Positions 34,101 through 46,869 of a stretch of DNA of 64,000 bases are shown here, one piece after another. The position numbers were made by a program, and so were the translations under genes. The stretch comes from Physella acuta. Lineage: Eukaryota; Mollusca; Gastropoda; Physidae. A model generated the notes under the pieces. It saw nothing but the letters and a program-made list of their open reading frames with translations. It made no database searches and was not told the DNA's origin. Location: positions 978,022 to 1,042,021 of the forward strand of contig NW_026731570.1 of NCBI RefSeq assembly GCF_028476545.1. Direction: 5' to 3'. Numbering within the stretch: position 1 is the stretch's first letter; each line of letters begins with the position of its first letter.

Positions 34101-34892
34101 GTACGATCAGAAGGAGGTTATTCATCATCATCATCTTTTCCTGTTTGTGCCCAAGACACATGGGGGCAGATGAAGTAGAGTTCATCTGCTTCAGAGACCT
34201 CAGCATATGAAGAGATAGTGTGGTCAGCACTATGTCAAGCTGCCTTTATTTCCCTAACATGAGTTACGTACCCTTCAGAACTGGGTGGACAAGTACATAT
34301 TATTGTCTTGAACCCAAATTCGAAAGAGGTTGATGGTTGAGATTAGGTTAATGGTTGAAACTAATGTTTGACCTTGGTGGTTCAATTGTTTCGGTTAAAT
34401 TTTGTTCGTAAGCTAAATGATTAGCGCACGCGTTAACGTTAGAGATTGTTGTATGGACGTCACGACTTCATATGACGGCGTGGTAGAGCATACGACTGCT
34501 AAAAGGAAAATCTTGAGTTCAAACCCGGGTTCAATTCCTTGAGTAACAGAAGAAGATAAACTTTAATTGACTTGCCGCTTGGACCGTTAGGTTTGAAAAG
34601 GGAAATTTTACTCGATTTTACGGCATAACAATGAGCGCTAGACTGCTGACCCGAAAGTCTTGAGTTCGAATCCGGGTTCAAGAAAGTAGAACGTCTCGGA
34701 ACCCACCCAGTTCAGATGGGAACCCAATTTACTTTAGGGAAAAAAATCGGCCAGGCATACGGCTTACCACACTATCCCTTCGTATGCCGAGGTCACAGAA
34801 ACTTGTGAACTCTACTTCTCTTGCCCCATGAACCGTTGCGTACATATATTGTAAACAGCGCACGTGACCAAAGTTTACACTTCCGTCCGCAG

Positions 34893-35052
34893 CTTAGTGC
34901 ATGCGTGGGCCGGAACCAGACATGGCACGAGGACTGCACGAGCACGCCCTGGAGTAACAAGACATGGAGCATCCAGAGGTTCGTCACACAGGTCGACTGT
35001 GACACTTTCCAGGGCACGAGGTCAGAGGTCGACTGTTGTAAGTCGAGGATAG
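34893..35052 (+). CDS. SLC34: SLC34 extracellular-loop exon 2 (right copy)
   Basis: No difference from 23113-23272 was seen. It carries sequons NQT and NKT and five cysteines. Confidence 0.78.
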
Positions 35053-35786
35053 GTGAGTCTAGGGGTCAAGGTTATCCGATGTAGGGTGGGTAAGCCTCGG
35101 GGTCAAGGCCGTCTGAGGTAGGATAAAGATAGGTAAGCCTCGGGGTAAAAGGTCGTCTGATGTTGGATGGACACGACTCGGGGTCAAGGTAATCTGAGGT
35201 AGGGCGGGTAAGCTTTGGGGTCAAGGTCGTCGGAGGTAGGTTAAAAATATGTAAGCCTCGGGTTCAAGGTCGTCTGATGTAGAGTGGGTAAGCCAGGTGG
35301 TCAATGTCATCTAAGGAAAGTTATTTTATAGGTTAACATCGGGGTCAAGGTCGTCTGATTTTGTATGGATAAGTATCCGGCTCAAGGCCATCTGAAGTAG
35401 GTTAAAGATAGGTAAGCCTCGGGGTCAAGGTTATCTGAGTTAGGTTAAGGGTAGGTTACCATCCTCGTCAAGGCCCATATTCATTTATTTCCATCTACTT
35501 ATACATACCCACAAACTCATAACATCCCAGGCCTATCCACTCATCCATATTGACTGTCCATATCCACGTCTCTATATCCACCTATCCACACATCCATATC
35601 CACCCACCCATTTATTCACCAACCCATTCACTCTTCTATATTTACTGTCCATATTTACGTATCTACATCTACATATCAAGTCATCCATACCCACCCGCCT
35701 ATATGTTCCTAGACCTATCCACTCCATCATATTGATTGTACATATCCACATCTATATCCACCTATCCACTCCACCATATCCACCAG

Positions 35787-35966
35787 ACCTCAACCAGACC
35801 CTGGACTGCTCCGGCGTCAGCAGCTGTTTCAGCTCCAGCTCCCACAACTTCTCCCTCTCCAGCTGCGCCGTGAGCAACTTCAGCGTCATGGACGAGCTTG
35901 TGGGTGAGGACTTCTCGTGCACGCTGTACACGAGGGACGTGGAGAAGATGACGTGCTTCAAGGAAT
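35787..35966 (+). CDS. SLC34: SLC34 extracellular-loop exon 3 (right copy)
   Basis: Same as 24007-24186 apart from one silent AGT to AGC change. Donor AAT|GTGAGT. Confidence 0.85.
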
Positions 35967-38516
35967 GTGAGTACTGAGAGCAGGGCCCGACTGCTATGTT
36001 GTCTTTATGATGCGGGGTTACGCGACTACGCATTTGTTGTTGTTGTTTTTTAATCAGCCACTTTTTATTTTTTTATTTTTAAGATCAGCCACGCAGTAGT
36101 TTTTTTAATCAACCACGCAGTATTTTTTTTTAAAGATCAGCCACGCAGCAATTTTTAAAAGCAGCCACGCAGTAGTTTTTTTTTTTTTTTTTTTAAATCA
36201 GCCACGCAGTAGATTTTTTTTTTTTTTTAAATCAGCCACGCAGTAGATTTTTTTAATATCAGCCACGCAGTAATTTTTTAAAAGCAGCCACGCAGTAGTT
36301 TTTTTTTAAAATCAGCCACGCAGTAGTTTTTTTTTAAATGAGTCACGCAGTAGTTTCTTTTAAGATCAGCAACGCAGTCATTATTTTTATTCAACCACGC
36401 ATTAGATTTTATAAGATCAGCCACGCAGTAGATTTTTTAAAATCAGCCACGCAGTAGTTGTTTTTTTTTTAAATCAGCCACGCAGTAGTTTTTTAGCGCA
36501 ATTTCCATTCTGGAGAATTGCGTTTATTAACTCGTCATTTCTGGGAATGGATGGATGGATGAATGAATGAATGGATGAATGTGTGCTTTAAGTCGTATCT
36601 CCTCCTCAACGAAGCAATATCGATGACTAGTTCCAAAAGCAATTATGTTAAGCAAGTTACGAGAATGAGCATAGGCCATAACAATTCCGGGTTTCTTTCA
36701 TGTATTTCCCGTAAAAGCCAAAAAACCTCGAAAAAATGCAGTTTTTGGCCCCTATCTCGGCAACCAGACCACTTAGCGACTTGAAACATGTACCAATCGA
36801 TTCCTGCCATAATTTAGAACAATATTGCCGAAGAAAGTTTTCAAAAATATCCTCTCGTTCGGTCACAAATTTTAAAATTACATAAACACCTACAAACCGA
36901 TCGCTCTTCTAGCTTGAACGCACCCCATCATTATACGTCAGAGCTATTTTTAGATAACATAAGGAAATTGCGCATAAATGTCACTAGACTTTTTTAATTA
37001 ACTTGCGCGCCTACTGAACGTGATGGCGCAGCCATGGAACGCGATGACGCATCTATTGAACGTGATGACGCGTGTGGTGTGGTTGTATATACATGCCGGA
37101 AGTAGAGATCTATCATCTTAATGATTATCATGTTGATAATCAAGTTCAACTAACCAATGGTTTTAATAACCCTGCTCTTGATTTCAAGGTGCTTAGTTTA
37201 GTTAGTAGTTAGGTTTATTTAATAAAAAACGTTTTAATAACTAACCAATGGTTTTACTAACCCTGCTCTTGATTTACGCTACGACAGAGCTATTTTTAGA
37301 TAACATAAGGAAATTGCGCTAAAATTGTCACTAGACTTTTTAATTAACTTGTTTTTTAAACGAGACGCAGTAGTTTCTTTTAAGATCAGCAACGCAGTCA
37401 TTATTTTTATTCAACCACGCAGTAGATTTTATAAGATCAGCCACGCAGTAGATTTTTTAAGATGAGCCACGCAGTAATTTTTTAAAAATCAGTTACGCAG
37501 TAGATTTTTTTAAGATCAGCCACGCAGTAGACTTTTTAAGATCAGCCACGCAGTAGTTTTTGAACAAGCAGTCATGTTGTATTATAAGACTTTGAGAAAG
37601 CTGCTCACACAAAATACACGTTGCAGGCCACCTTTCCCCACTAGAGAGAGCACTGCCCGCCAGCCTCAGTGTCACATGAGGGAGGTGGAAAGGCTCAGCG
37701 AGGCATGGGCGGAGTTAGTTTCAGCGATATAAGGGCAGAGTTTCTTTCAGGCATTTCCTGTGTGAAGTGGGTGGAGAAGTCAAAGAACCCACACTTAGCC
37801 CCAACCCCTCAGACAAAATAGAAATTTTTAAATGGAGAATATTCTGAATATATACTTGTTTATGATAATAGTCCCCCCTCCCCTCTCCGGATCTTTATAT
37901 GCCACCCCCCCCCCCCCACCTCGAGAAAAAGGTCTGAAACAACCACTGTTACTTTGAAAGTTTCAATTCGAACAAACAGGTAAAATCAATATAATCGATG
38001 AGATCATTCACCAACTGACTGGATCGTTTAATCCCCCCTCCCCCTAATTCATCCTTCCATAAGTTCAATGTAAAAGAATTTAAAAAAAAACCGCAGTATT
38101 ATCCTGACATGAATTCCATGGCAAATTTAACTGGCTTTTAATAATTACAAATTTGAGTCTGTGCTCATGTCGTGCTGGAGGTTAAGTAATTATATATTCA
38201 TGAAATGAACATTAAAGGATGTCATTAGAACCGCAGTTTGCTAGGGTTATCGTAATGTTGGGTATTTATCTATATGAAATTAACATTAAAAAATAGCATT
38301 AGCACCGTGGTTGGGTAATAGAAATAGAGCATAATACAACAGTTGATCATTGTTTTATACATATTTTTAATTTTCTAAATTTCACAAAAATTTTGTTTTC
38401 ATTATATGAATATAAATGATATAATTAAACAATTTTTGACACAGTTAACTATAATTAAATACTTTAATGCAAATCTGTTGTTTGTAATTTATGGTTAATT
38501 TTATTTTAACCCTTAG

Positions 38517-39294
38517 GTGAGTTTTTATTCAAGGGAATGTACTCTACGTTAAACGACAAAGCCATTGGAGCAATCATGCTGGTTATCTCCCTTACAATTC
38601 TCTGCCTGTGTCTGGTCGACATTGTCAAACTGCTGCACTCCCTTCTCCAAGGCCCCATCGCTCTCATCATCAAAAAATTCATCAACGCGGACTTTCCCGG
38701 ACCGCTGGGCTACCTCACCGGATACCTCGCCATCATCATCGGCGCCGGGTTGACCATCATCGTCCAGAGCTCCTCCATCTTCACCTCCACCCTCACCCCG
38801 CTCGTCGGCATCGGGGTCATCGAACTCGACTGGATGTACCCTGTGACCCTGGGGTCAAACATCGGCACCACGACCCCGCGAATCTCTCAGCCTTAGCCAA
38901 CACGGACGGCCTGAGAAACGCGTTACAAGCAGCCTTCTGCCACCTCTTCTTCAACATCACCGGCATCCTCCTGTTCTACCCCATCCCCTACCTCCGCTTC
39001 CCCATCCCGCTTGCCAAATTTCTAGGCAACTGCACGGCCGAGTACCGCTGGTTCGCCATCGTCTACATCCTCCTCATGTTCTTCCTCTTCCCCGCCCTAG
39101 TCTTCGCTCTCTCCATCCCAGGCTGGTACGTCCTCCTCGGCGTCCTCGGGCCCGTCTGCCTTCTCTTCATCATCATCGGCGTCATCAAATGCCTGCAGGC
39201 TAAACGTCCCCAGAGCCTGCCCAGAAAGCTCCAAGACTGGATGTTCCTACCCCAGCCGCTACGGTCTTTAGAACCCTATGATCGCGCCATGTAG
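38517..39294 (+). CDS. SLC34: SLC34 terminal exon, complete 3' end but frameshifted (right copy)
   Basis: Full terminal exon of the phosphate cotransporter. CEFLFKGMYSTLNDK leads into membrane spans, QSSSIFTSTLTPLVGIGV and GSNIGTTT. The same frame disruption as the left copy occurs near 38872-38885. In the shifted frame ANTDGLRNALQAAFCHLFFN, ITGILLFYPIPYLRFPIP, AEYRWFAIVYILLMFFLFPA and CLLFIIIGVIKCLQAKRP follow, ending EPYDRAM and TAG at 39292-39294. The regular match after the shift suggests a recent single lesion, a sequencing error, or a young pseudogene. The shared lesion predates the duplication if real. Confidence 0.93.
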
Positions 39295-39777
39295 AAAGTC
39301 TTCTTCTGCAAGCGGTTCCAGACAGACTCTACCGAGAAGACAGACACTGGTGCCACGTCAGACAGACAAGCTAACGGAGAGTCCAGCACGCGACTTTAGT
39401 ATGACCACGTGACATTGTTTACAAAGTTCGATTATTGTAAAACCTATTTATTCTATGTTATTTATATGTGTAACTTGTATATGATTAGATAAATTACACC
39501 CGTTTTAGTTCAATATGTATATATAGCATGTACATAGCTTACAGAATTTTGAATGTCATATATTATTTAAAAGATTTTCTCTGGTAATTTTTTAAAAATA
39601 TATAAAATACTTTTTTTAGGAATTTTGAGCTCTGTGATCTTGTGAAATTTTATACATTTTTAATAACACGAAAACGTTGATTTAATCATAGTGTTGTCAT
39701 TTAAAACTTCCAAAATAACTTTACTGGTTCAAACTTAAGTCAGTTGTTATGATAACAGCATTATTATCGTACTAGGT
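39295..39777 (+). other. SLC34 3' flank / likely 3' UTR
   Basis: AT-rich sequence after the stop, without a recognised repeat. I did not spot a clear AATAAA before the hAT end at 39778. Confidence 0.5.
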
Positions 39778-39900
39778 CAGGGGTTGGCAACCTGAGGCTC
39801 GCGAGCCGCATGCGGCTCTTTTGATGCCGAGAGCTGGGTGAACTCACGGAGCCCAACAGAACTGAGCCCGGAACTCGAGACATTCGGACTAGCAGTAGAA
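39778..39900 (+). mobile_element. hAT-like terminal sequence with SINE fragment
   Basis: CAGGGGTTGGCAACCTGAGG followed by CTCGCGAGCCGCATGCGGCT resembles hAT-superfamily termini. From ~39826 the sequence is a - strand SINE head (TAGCAGT, ACTCGAGAC, TGGGTGAACTCA). No matching 8-bp target duplication was found for this end. Confidence 0.65.
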
Positions 39901-39904
39901 AGCT

Positions 39905-40841
39905 TTGTGTTTAGTATTATAGCTTAAAAAGTGTACTCTTACTTTTGTAATTTAGCGCTTGTGAAAGCTCGTTAATATATAGGGTATAAGACATGCTTTT
40001 TCCCTGCTATTTAGTCTTAGATAAAGAAATAAATAAAGCACCATTACACATATGACGCAATCCGTCAGATTGTCACATGATCCGGAGGTCGATTAAACGA
40101 TACCCAGAAGGACAACTCCCCCACCCCCTACTAATCCAAACACCCCCACTCAACTTACCCAAAGTCCAAAGTAAACCCCATCACACCCACCGTAGATTTA
40201 TTTATATATATACACACACACTCAAATCATTTCCCTTGTCTACACTACAACACAACACAATCATTTCTCCCACACTAAATTCTCCCACACTAAATTCTCC
40301 CACACTAAATTCTCCCACACTAAATTCTCCAGCACTAATTTAATTCTCCAACACTAAATTCTCCCACACTAGATTCTCGCACACTAAATTCTCCCACACT
40401 AAATTCTCCCACACTAAATGCTCTCACACTAAATCACCCCACACTAAAAATCTCCCAAATCTAAACACGATACAAAAAATAGTCTCCACCAAGGTGTAAC
40501 ACAGTTAACAGCGGTTTGCTCTCGTCTTTTGATTGTGTCAAAATATCTCGCGCATGGAACTTTTTTGTCAGGGGAAAAAATAAACAATATTTTTTTTGAT
40601 GGGAGGTAATTATAAAATTAAAAGATAAAAAAAAAAGAAAAAAATATTAATATATATTGAAATTAAAACAAGTAAACAAACGTTAGTATTAATTATAAAA
40701 AATTAACTCACACAAAAAAAGAATTTAAAACATTTGGTGATTAATAACAAAATGTTAATTACAACTCCTAGTAATTGTTAGTTGTTAATCCAATAATCAA
40801 TAGTCACTAGTACCAACCAGATATAATATTTATAGCAAGAA
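39905..40841 (-). mobile_element. H element, near-complete ~0.94 kb copy
   Basis: In reverse: 5' module (40841-40485, TTCTTGCTATAAATATTATA), a short spacer, a (GTGGGAGAATTTAGT)n array at 40450-40265, then GTTGTAGTGTAG, GTTTAC-TTTGGA-like, GTTGAGTGGGGGTGTTTGG and TTGCGTCAT..GGTGCTTTATTTATTTC, ending near AGTACACTTTTTAAGC. The same order recurs at 50922-52690, which fixes the element's 3' part. No protein is encoded. Confidence 0.75.
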
Positions 40842-40909
40842 GAGCTATTTTATAATAGTTACTCACCCATTCTGATACGTCTGATCTTATCAAATCTACT
40901 ATTATTATT

Positions 40910-42017
40910 ATCGCTTCTCGGCCTTTTGGCTAAGATCAAAGTGTAGTATCTGTTATGGATCTACACGGATCTTAGCCATTTGGTTGGTCAGCCCTTTTTA
41001 GGGCTGGCTACCGGGGTCGAGAGGCGGTCAAACCTACTACTCTAACTCACGCAAATCTCGCCAACGACCGCTGTGGGGTTGCTCCCACACATCCCTCGAA
41101 CGCACACGCTCTCGAGATGAGTCTCCCAGTACTTGTATTGGGTGGTTTCAAATGTACGAGTGGCTAATTTTCAATCTTCTATTTTTCAGCCTGACGACAC
41201 CCATCTAGGAGAAATCTTAGATTCGAACTCATCTACTACGTCAAACACAACTACCTCTCTCCCAACAAACTCACTACCACTCTGACGACACCCACCCAGG
41301 TGGGAGGCTTCCGTCAAATACTAGCAAATCAACTAACCATCTCTCAAAGACCAACTACTCAACGTACCTAAAATAAACAATCGTCAATCATTTCGCCCAC
41401 TTCAACTACTTCACCAAGCTCAAAACCCTCGACTCAGCAACATCAGCAAAACTTCACTCTTCAACGTCATTTCGCCCAACTCAATTACTCGACTACGTCA
41501 CAACTTCACTCTTCATCAAAACCACAATGAACAATACTTCAAAGCAACTCACTTCGAACGATCTCTCAACCAACCTAGGAAAAACCAACTTCAACGCAAG
41601 GACACTACCTCAACCACCCTCTCCAAGTTCTACACCACTCGATCAACTCTACCATCAACGACAAGACACCAAACTCGCTCTCTCCAAATACAACTACCAA
41701 CTAAGAATCAACCACTACCCAACAAAGATTGTATCACTCGCAAGAAGCAAGGCCAAAGGACGATAAGCGATCATGTTTTGTCATGTACTCTATGTTATTT
41801 TAAAAGAAACCAAGAAACCGGAAGTGAAAACAAGTGAATCAAGGAAACAGGAAAATATGGAAAATACAACAAGCAAGGATTAAATTGTTTAAATATTTAT
41901 AATATTTCATGTATGTATATGCTCATGTAACCTACTCTTGCTGCCTCCCCATTCGTGGGGTAGACAGCAAGTGAGGAAGTCTATTAAACGCCAAACGGTA
42001 AAAAAAAAAAAAAAAAC
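40910..42017 (+). mobile_element. U2 snRNA-headed poly(A) retroposon, copy 1
   Basis: Starts ATCGCTTCTCGGCCTTTTGG, then CTAAGATCAAAGTGTAGTAT and CTGTT, matching U2 snRNA nt 1 to ~44 with one extra A. GATCTTAGCCA then pairs back with TGGCTAAGATC to make a stem-loop. The 1-kb body has GGGGTCGAGAGGCGGTCAAA, GTGGGGTTGCTCCCACACAT, GACGACACCCATCTAGGAG and a serine/threonine-rich low-complexity stretch. It ends ATTAAACGCCAAACGG and poly(A) at 42001-42017. Related copies at 48500-50820(-). No enzyme is encoded, so it depends on another element's machinery. Confidence 0.85.
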
Positions 42018-45012
42018 TAAAATTAAAGTATTTATACTAAGACTAATCCAATCCATGATATTTGTAGAAAAATGGACATACTTTCGTTTTCAATTAATAA
42101 GAACTCATAAAAAGTAATTTTTATCATTAATTTTCCAGACAGGAGCGGTGTTTTTTTGCCCAAAAAAATTAACCCTTTATTTTTTCTTCTTTTAACACTA
42201 AGTAATTAGCTTTCTTTAATAAATAGATAAGTTACTTAAAATTTATATCGGTGTGGAGGGTATTCAATTATAATTAATGTATATTAGTAATATGTGGGTT
42301 TTAAATCAGCGGGTAAAAAAGTTATGAGTTGTTTAGCTGCAGGGGTACTGAAAAAAGTTGAGTGGAAAAAAAATCAGGGAAAACGTGAAAATAATTACAG
42401 GCTTCAAGAGTTAAATGTACTTGTCCACTGCTTAGAAGAAAAATGCAACATATTAACCCTTACAACCCTGGCCACATACTTTTCCATTTTCCTTCCCTAA
42501 GGGTCCAGTCATATGCATTTCCTTAAAATAGAGGTACAATTTAATAACATAAACCAAAGTATTTGACTTTAATAGCAGTAATGCACAGAATTTTTATTTG
42601 AAAAAGAGTTTTTTATTGTATATTGCCTATTTAGATGTATCTGACATGGACTGTCCACCCAGCTCTGATGAGTGCCTAACTCATGTTGGGGAAAGTAAAG
42701 GTAGTTGCACAAAGTTCTGACCCCAATATCCCTTTATATTCTGAGGACAAAGAAACTCGTGAACTCAACTTTACTGGCCCCATTGACCATCAAGATTGAA
42801 AAGGGAACTGTTTTTGACATGGACCGTAGATGCAGACCACAATAAAACACCTAAATGCACATTTTTAACCCAACATTTATGTGCATATCAAAGTAATTTT
42901 TTGACAGGACTGAACTGATAATAAAATAGGCAGAAAATAGTAGATCAGAGTTGTAAGGGTTATCATTTACAATAAATGAACAATACAACCTTGAAGAGCA
43001 TACGTAAAATGTATAACAACTAGAACGCTATTATTTTTAATATACTTCTCTCTAATTCAATAGTAGTTTAATATGTTTTTATGATTTATTTTCTTCGGAC
43101 ATGCATTAGTTGTCTTGAATAGATATATATTATATTTTATGTAAAGTAGATATTTATAAAAACTGAAGCAGTTCAAAAAAATTAAAGGAAGAAAGGTTGA
43201 AAAATCTACTTTACTCACCTTTTAACAACCTGATCATGATGTAAACAAGTGATGTAATTAAAAGGAAAATGTGAAGGAGAAAAAGTCAAAACTAAATTTT
43301 CCCCAGAATCAGTTATTATTTCTAAATAGATAAACCTTTTTTTGTAAGATGGTTTTAAATATTTTCTGTCCGAATCTGCCCTTTAAACCTATTTTATTAC
43401 ATAATACTTTGTAATTACATCAACTGATAACATTATCCAACTTCCACTATCTTCTTTACTTCAATATAGGCCTAAATTACTGAAAAATATGGAGATTTTG
43501 TGATGTTTGTTTTGTTATTTTTCAGCAATTCCTAATAAATCAATCAAGTTTTATTCAAGTTTGTGTAAATGTTTCATGTTTAGCAATTTTATAGGTTTTT
43601 TAAAGCAGTAAATACATTTATCTAACATTTTTAAACACGCAAATGTGTTGAACAATTCAATATTTGCTAACTAAAAGCAAAGGATATAAGCATATTGATT
43701 ATTTGTCAACATATTTTTAATATTCATTTTTCTAATGAGTTAAATTATAACTAAAAATATGGCGCTTTTATAAACTTAAAAATAGGTTTCAAACTTTAAC
43801 TTTATTCACAACTCATTTAAGACTTGTCATCTTAAGAATATGATCATACAGTTATCACATTTTTAATGAAATGTATGTTTTATATGTACCTAGGCATCAA
43901 GAAGTCGAGCAAAAGGCATGTTATAGCTTACTGAAAATGTTATGAGTTAGATTTCTGGTAAAAATTTAATGGCTTCCAATGTGAGTTGTAGCTACACAAC
44001 TTTAATTGGACTTACGTAAATGTGGTTACACATTTCTTTTACTTTTATATACTTTTAGTAAGGATTAGCAATATTTGTCTGCCTTACGGTACTTTAATGC
44101 CCAGTTCTTCCAATGACTTTTTATCAATGTACAAGCTATATTGTACTCATCATCAAATAAAATGCATGTGTTTTAGTTAACTTGATATGTGAAGGTTCTT
44201 GCTGCACTATAAATCCTACAATAAATACTTTGAGGGCTAAGCTAGAAAATTTGGATAAGCCCATAATAATGTTATACAAACTACGTCAGTAAACTAGTTT
44301 TTAACAGACACCATAGCCAAGAAGCTAACCAATAGATATTATTTCCATGCATTCAAGAAACAAATATGAAGACACCAGTTGACAACTAATATTTAATTTT
44401 TAATTAATTCGATTTTTAGTCTAAAATCAGCATTGTAAATGAAGTAACAGAGCCTGTTGTTTACTTTAATGTCTTTTCGTATTACTATGGTGTTAACAGT
44501 ACCTAAGAAAAATATTCCTACTTTAGATTGGTAAACTTTATTTTAATTATGTTGGTCTTCAAATAAATATTTCTTAAACTTGTTTACATAGTTACATTTT
44601 TGTATATAGAAGTTCATTACCTACAGATAGCGCCTAACTTTCGATGTTGTTTTTATGGTACAACACATTTTAATGTAAATAAAAAATTATGGTCATGAGT
44701 TTGCTGTACATCATATTTTATTCATGAAGCAATTAATTATAATTATTTTACTAGTACTAATGTATGACTTTTCAAAATAAAGACTAATTTTAAATTCCAG
44801 AGCACAAATTACTGTTGCGATTGCAACAATTTCTTTTTACATTATCATTAGTTAGACAATACTAGTATTGAAATTAATATCTTGCTAACTTATTTATTAA
44901 ATTGTTTGTTTTTAATTAAAAATAAATAGGTTGCTTTAAAAATTAAAAGGCTGTATGTAAAAAAAAAAAATCTACTTTTAGGGATCATTTCTAAAGTTGG
45001 TCTTGCCGGGAC
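42018..45012 (+). other. AT-rich interval, one SINE, no gene seen
   Basis: Long AT-rich stretch with open frames no longer than ~68 codons and no recognised domain. Only the SINE at 42640-42805 stands out. Confidence 0.55.
42640..42805 (+). mobile_element. SINE body, headless
   Basis: CACCCAGCTCTGATGAGTGC, GTTGGGGAAAGTAAAGGTAG, GTGAACTCAACTTTACTGGC and GAAAAGGGAACTG match the SINE tail at 12120-12288. The tRNA head is absent. Confidence 0.75.
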
Positions 45013-46869
45013 GTTGAGCAAATGCACCGAGTCCTCATCTCCATGCACTAGAAATGGACTATGCAACTATCACGAAAGTCAACAATGGGGTTGCGCCCAT
45101 TTTTGTTCCCTCTAGGTCGAGAGATCCGGAGAGGAGCCACCCGGACTACGGTTCGGGTGGCTTAATGAAAACTTGGGCCCAATCCTTTTCAGATATCAAG
45201 ACAACAATCACCATCGACCAGTCTGATGAAATAGCTCCTGAGCTCTTCGACTCGCCTACAGTAATTCAAGTCACCATCAAATCAACCAACCACCAGAACA
45301 TCCCTGGTCACCTCTTGCGCAATATCATTAGCCCACACCAGATCCTGCTGCTCAACTATGGACGAGGGGATACCTGGTACTTCTCGTCCAACGAGTTTGA
45401 TGTAGCGGGTCTGGACGGCACCACCAAAACACACGGCCCATACACTTTGAAATTCGACAGATACCACAACGACAAAATCATCGGAACCCTTAGATGGGTC
45501 CCGCCAGCCCTGAGCAACGAAACACTGATTAAGGCACTGCAAACAGTCAGCAAATCTACACCTACAATAACCACAATCCCGCACACAAACAATCGCAGAT
45601 TCACCATCCAGAACGACAATCCACAACACATCCCACACTACATCCAAATTACATACAAAGACACAACACGTAATATCCTCATCGCACTGCCAGGAAGACG
45701 CCAAGCCTGTCAGGTGTGCGGCTCGGACAGACACTGGACCAACCACTGCCAATCATCAAAACCAGAGTCAACACCCAATGTTCACCTGTCAACAATACAG
45801 GAACCAACTCAACAACCATCCTCACAGACAATTTTAACAGAACCACCTAGAGCACCACCCACACCGCAGCAAACATTGGTAACCCCTAACCTGTCGAACC
45901 AAAAAGCGATCCCAAATACGGCTTACCCGAAGTCACCAACTACATCAACAAGAATCCAAAACACTGGAGAAACACAAAGCCCAGATTCAGAAATAGATAA
46001 CACCACGTCAATGAAAAGAAAAAATGAAATCAGCCCCACAGAACAAGGAAAATTAACAAAAAAACTCGCGAATCAAATCTTCGATCGCCTGACAAACACC
46101 TTAGAAACCCAGCCGCAACAAGAAACTACCACTGAACCAATTCAAATTCCCAAACCTTTAACTCCTGGAAAAGACAAGAGCTGCGGTTATTGCTTTCACA
46201 GTTTCAGTACTGCCAGCGAGTGTAAAACACATACAAAAACTTCCCATCCTGATACGAGTAAATGCCCGCATTGCAACAATCTGATCAAAAGCAGAGGAGC
46301 AATAAAGCACCACGTACTAAAACACCCAGACACCGCTGTCTTCCAGTGTGGATACTGCCTAACAAGTCTATACACCAAATACGACATAGAAAAACACCTC
46401 AACGACCAGCACCCCGACAACGACCCCTGCCACAATCAAATATTCTACATCCTCAACCCAGACAGATCCATTTCTTACATATATGCAGACGACAGAACAT
46501 AAACAGAGAGAACGACAACTCTTCAAATATGACACGCTGTACTCACCACTTAAACAAGTTTTGTCAATCCCTCCTCATCCGGATTCCAACACTATCATTT
46601 TACTTTAACCCCTTTTACTGATTATCCCTTAAAATTGTGTATAACAACATATATAAAACAAACCATGATAACCATGTACATACTTATTATTAATACGCCC
46701 ATCCGGACAAAATGGTTTCATTAGATGATAAAATTTAGTAAAAAAGGTGTATACATTTGTAAATTCATCTTGATATGTTTTTTTTAAGAACATTTAGAAA
46801 AATGTAAAATATGCTGATGTTGTTGCACTTGTTTTAAATTGCAAATAAAAGTTAAAAAAAAAAAAGTTG

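Noticed and set aside
40910-40954. Functional U2 snRNA gene
   Set aside because: Only the first ~44 nt match. The Sm site and 3' stem-loops are replaced by unrelated sequence, and it ends in poly(A).
42294-42500. 68-aa gene in the 42-45 kb interval
   Set aside because: No domain, no codon bias contrast and no splice context, in AT-rich DNA where such frames occur by chance.
45282-45752. 156-aa antisense protein within ORF1
   Set aside because: Shadow of the real frame on the other strand. No domain.
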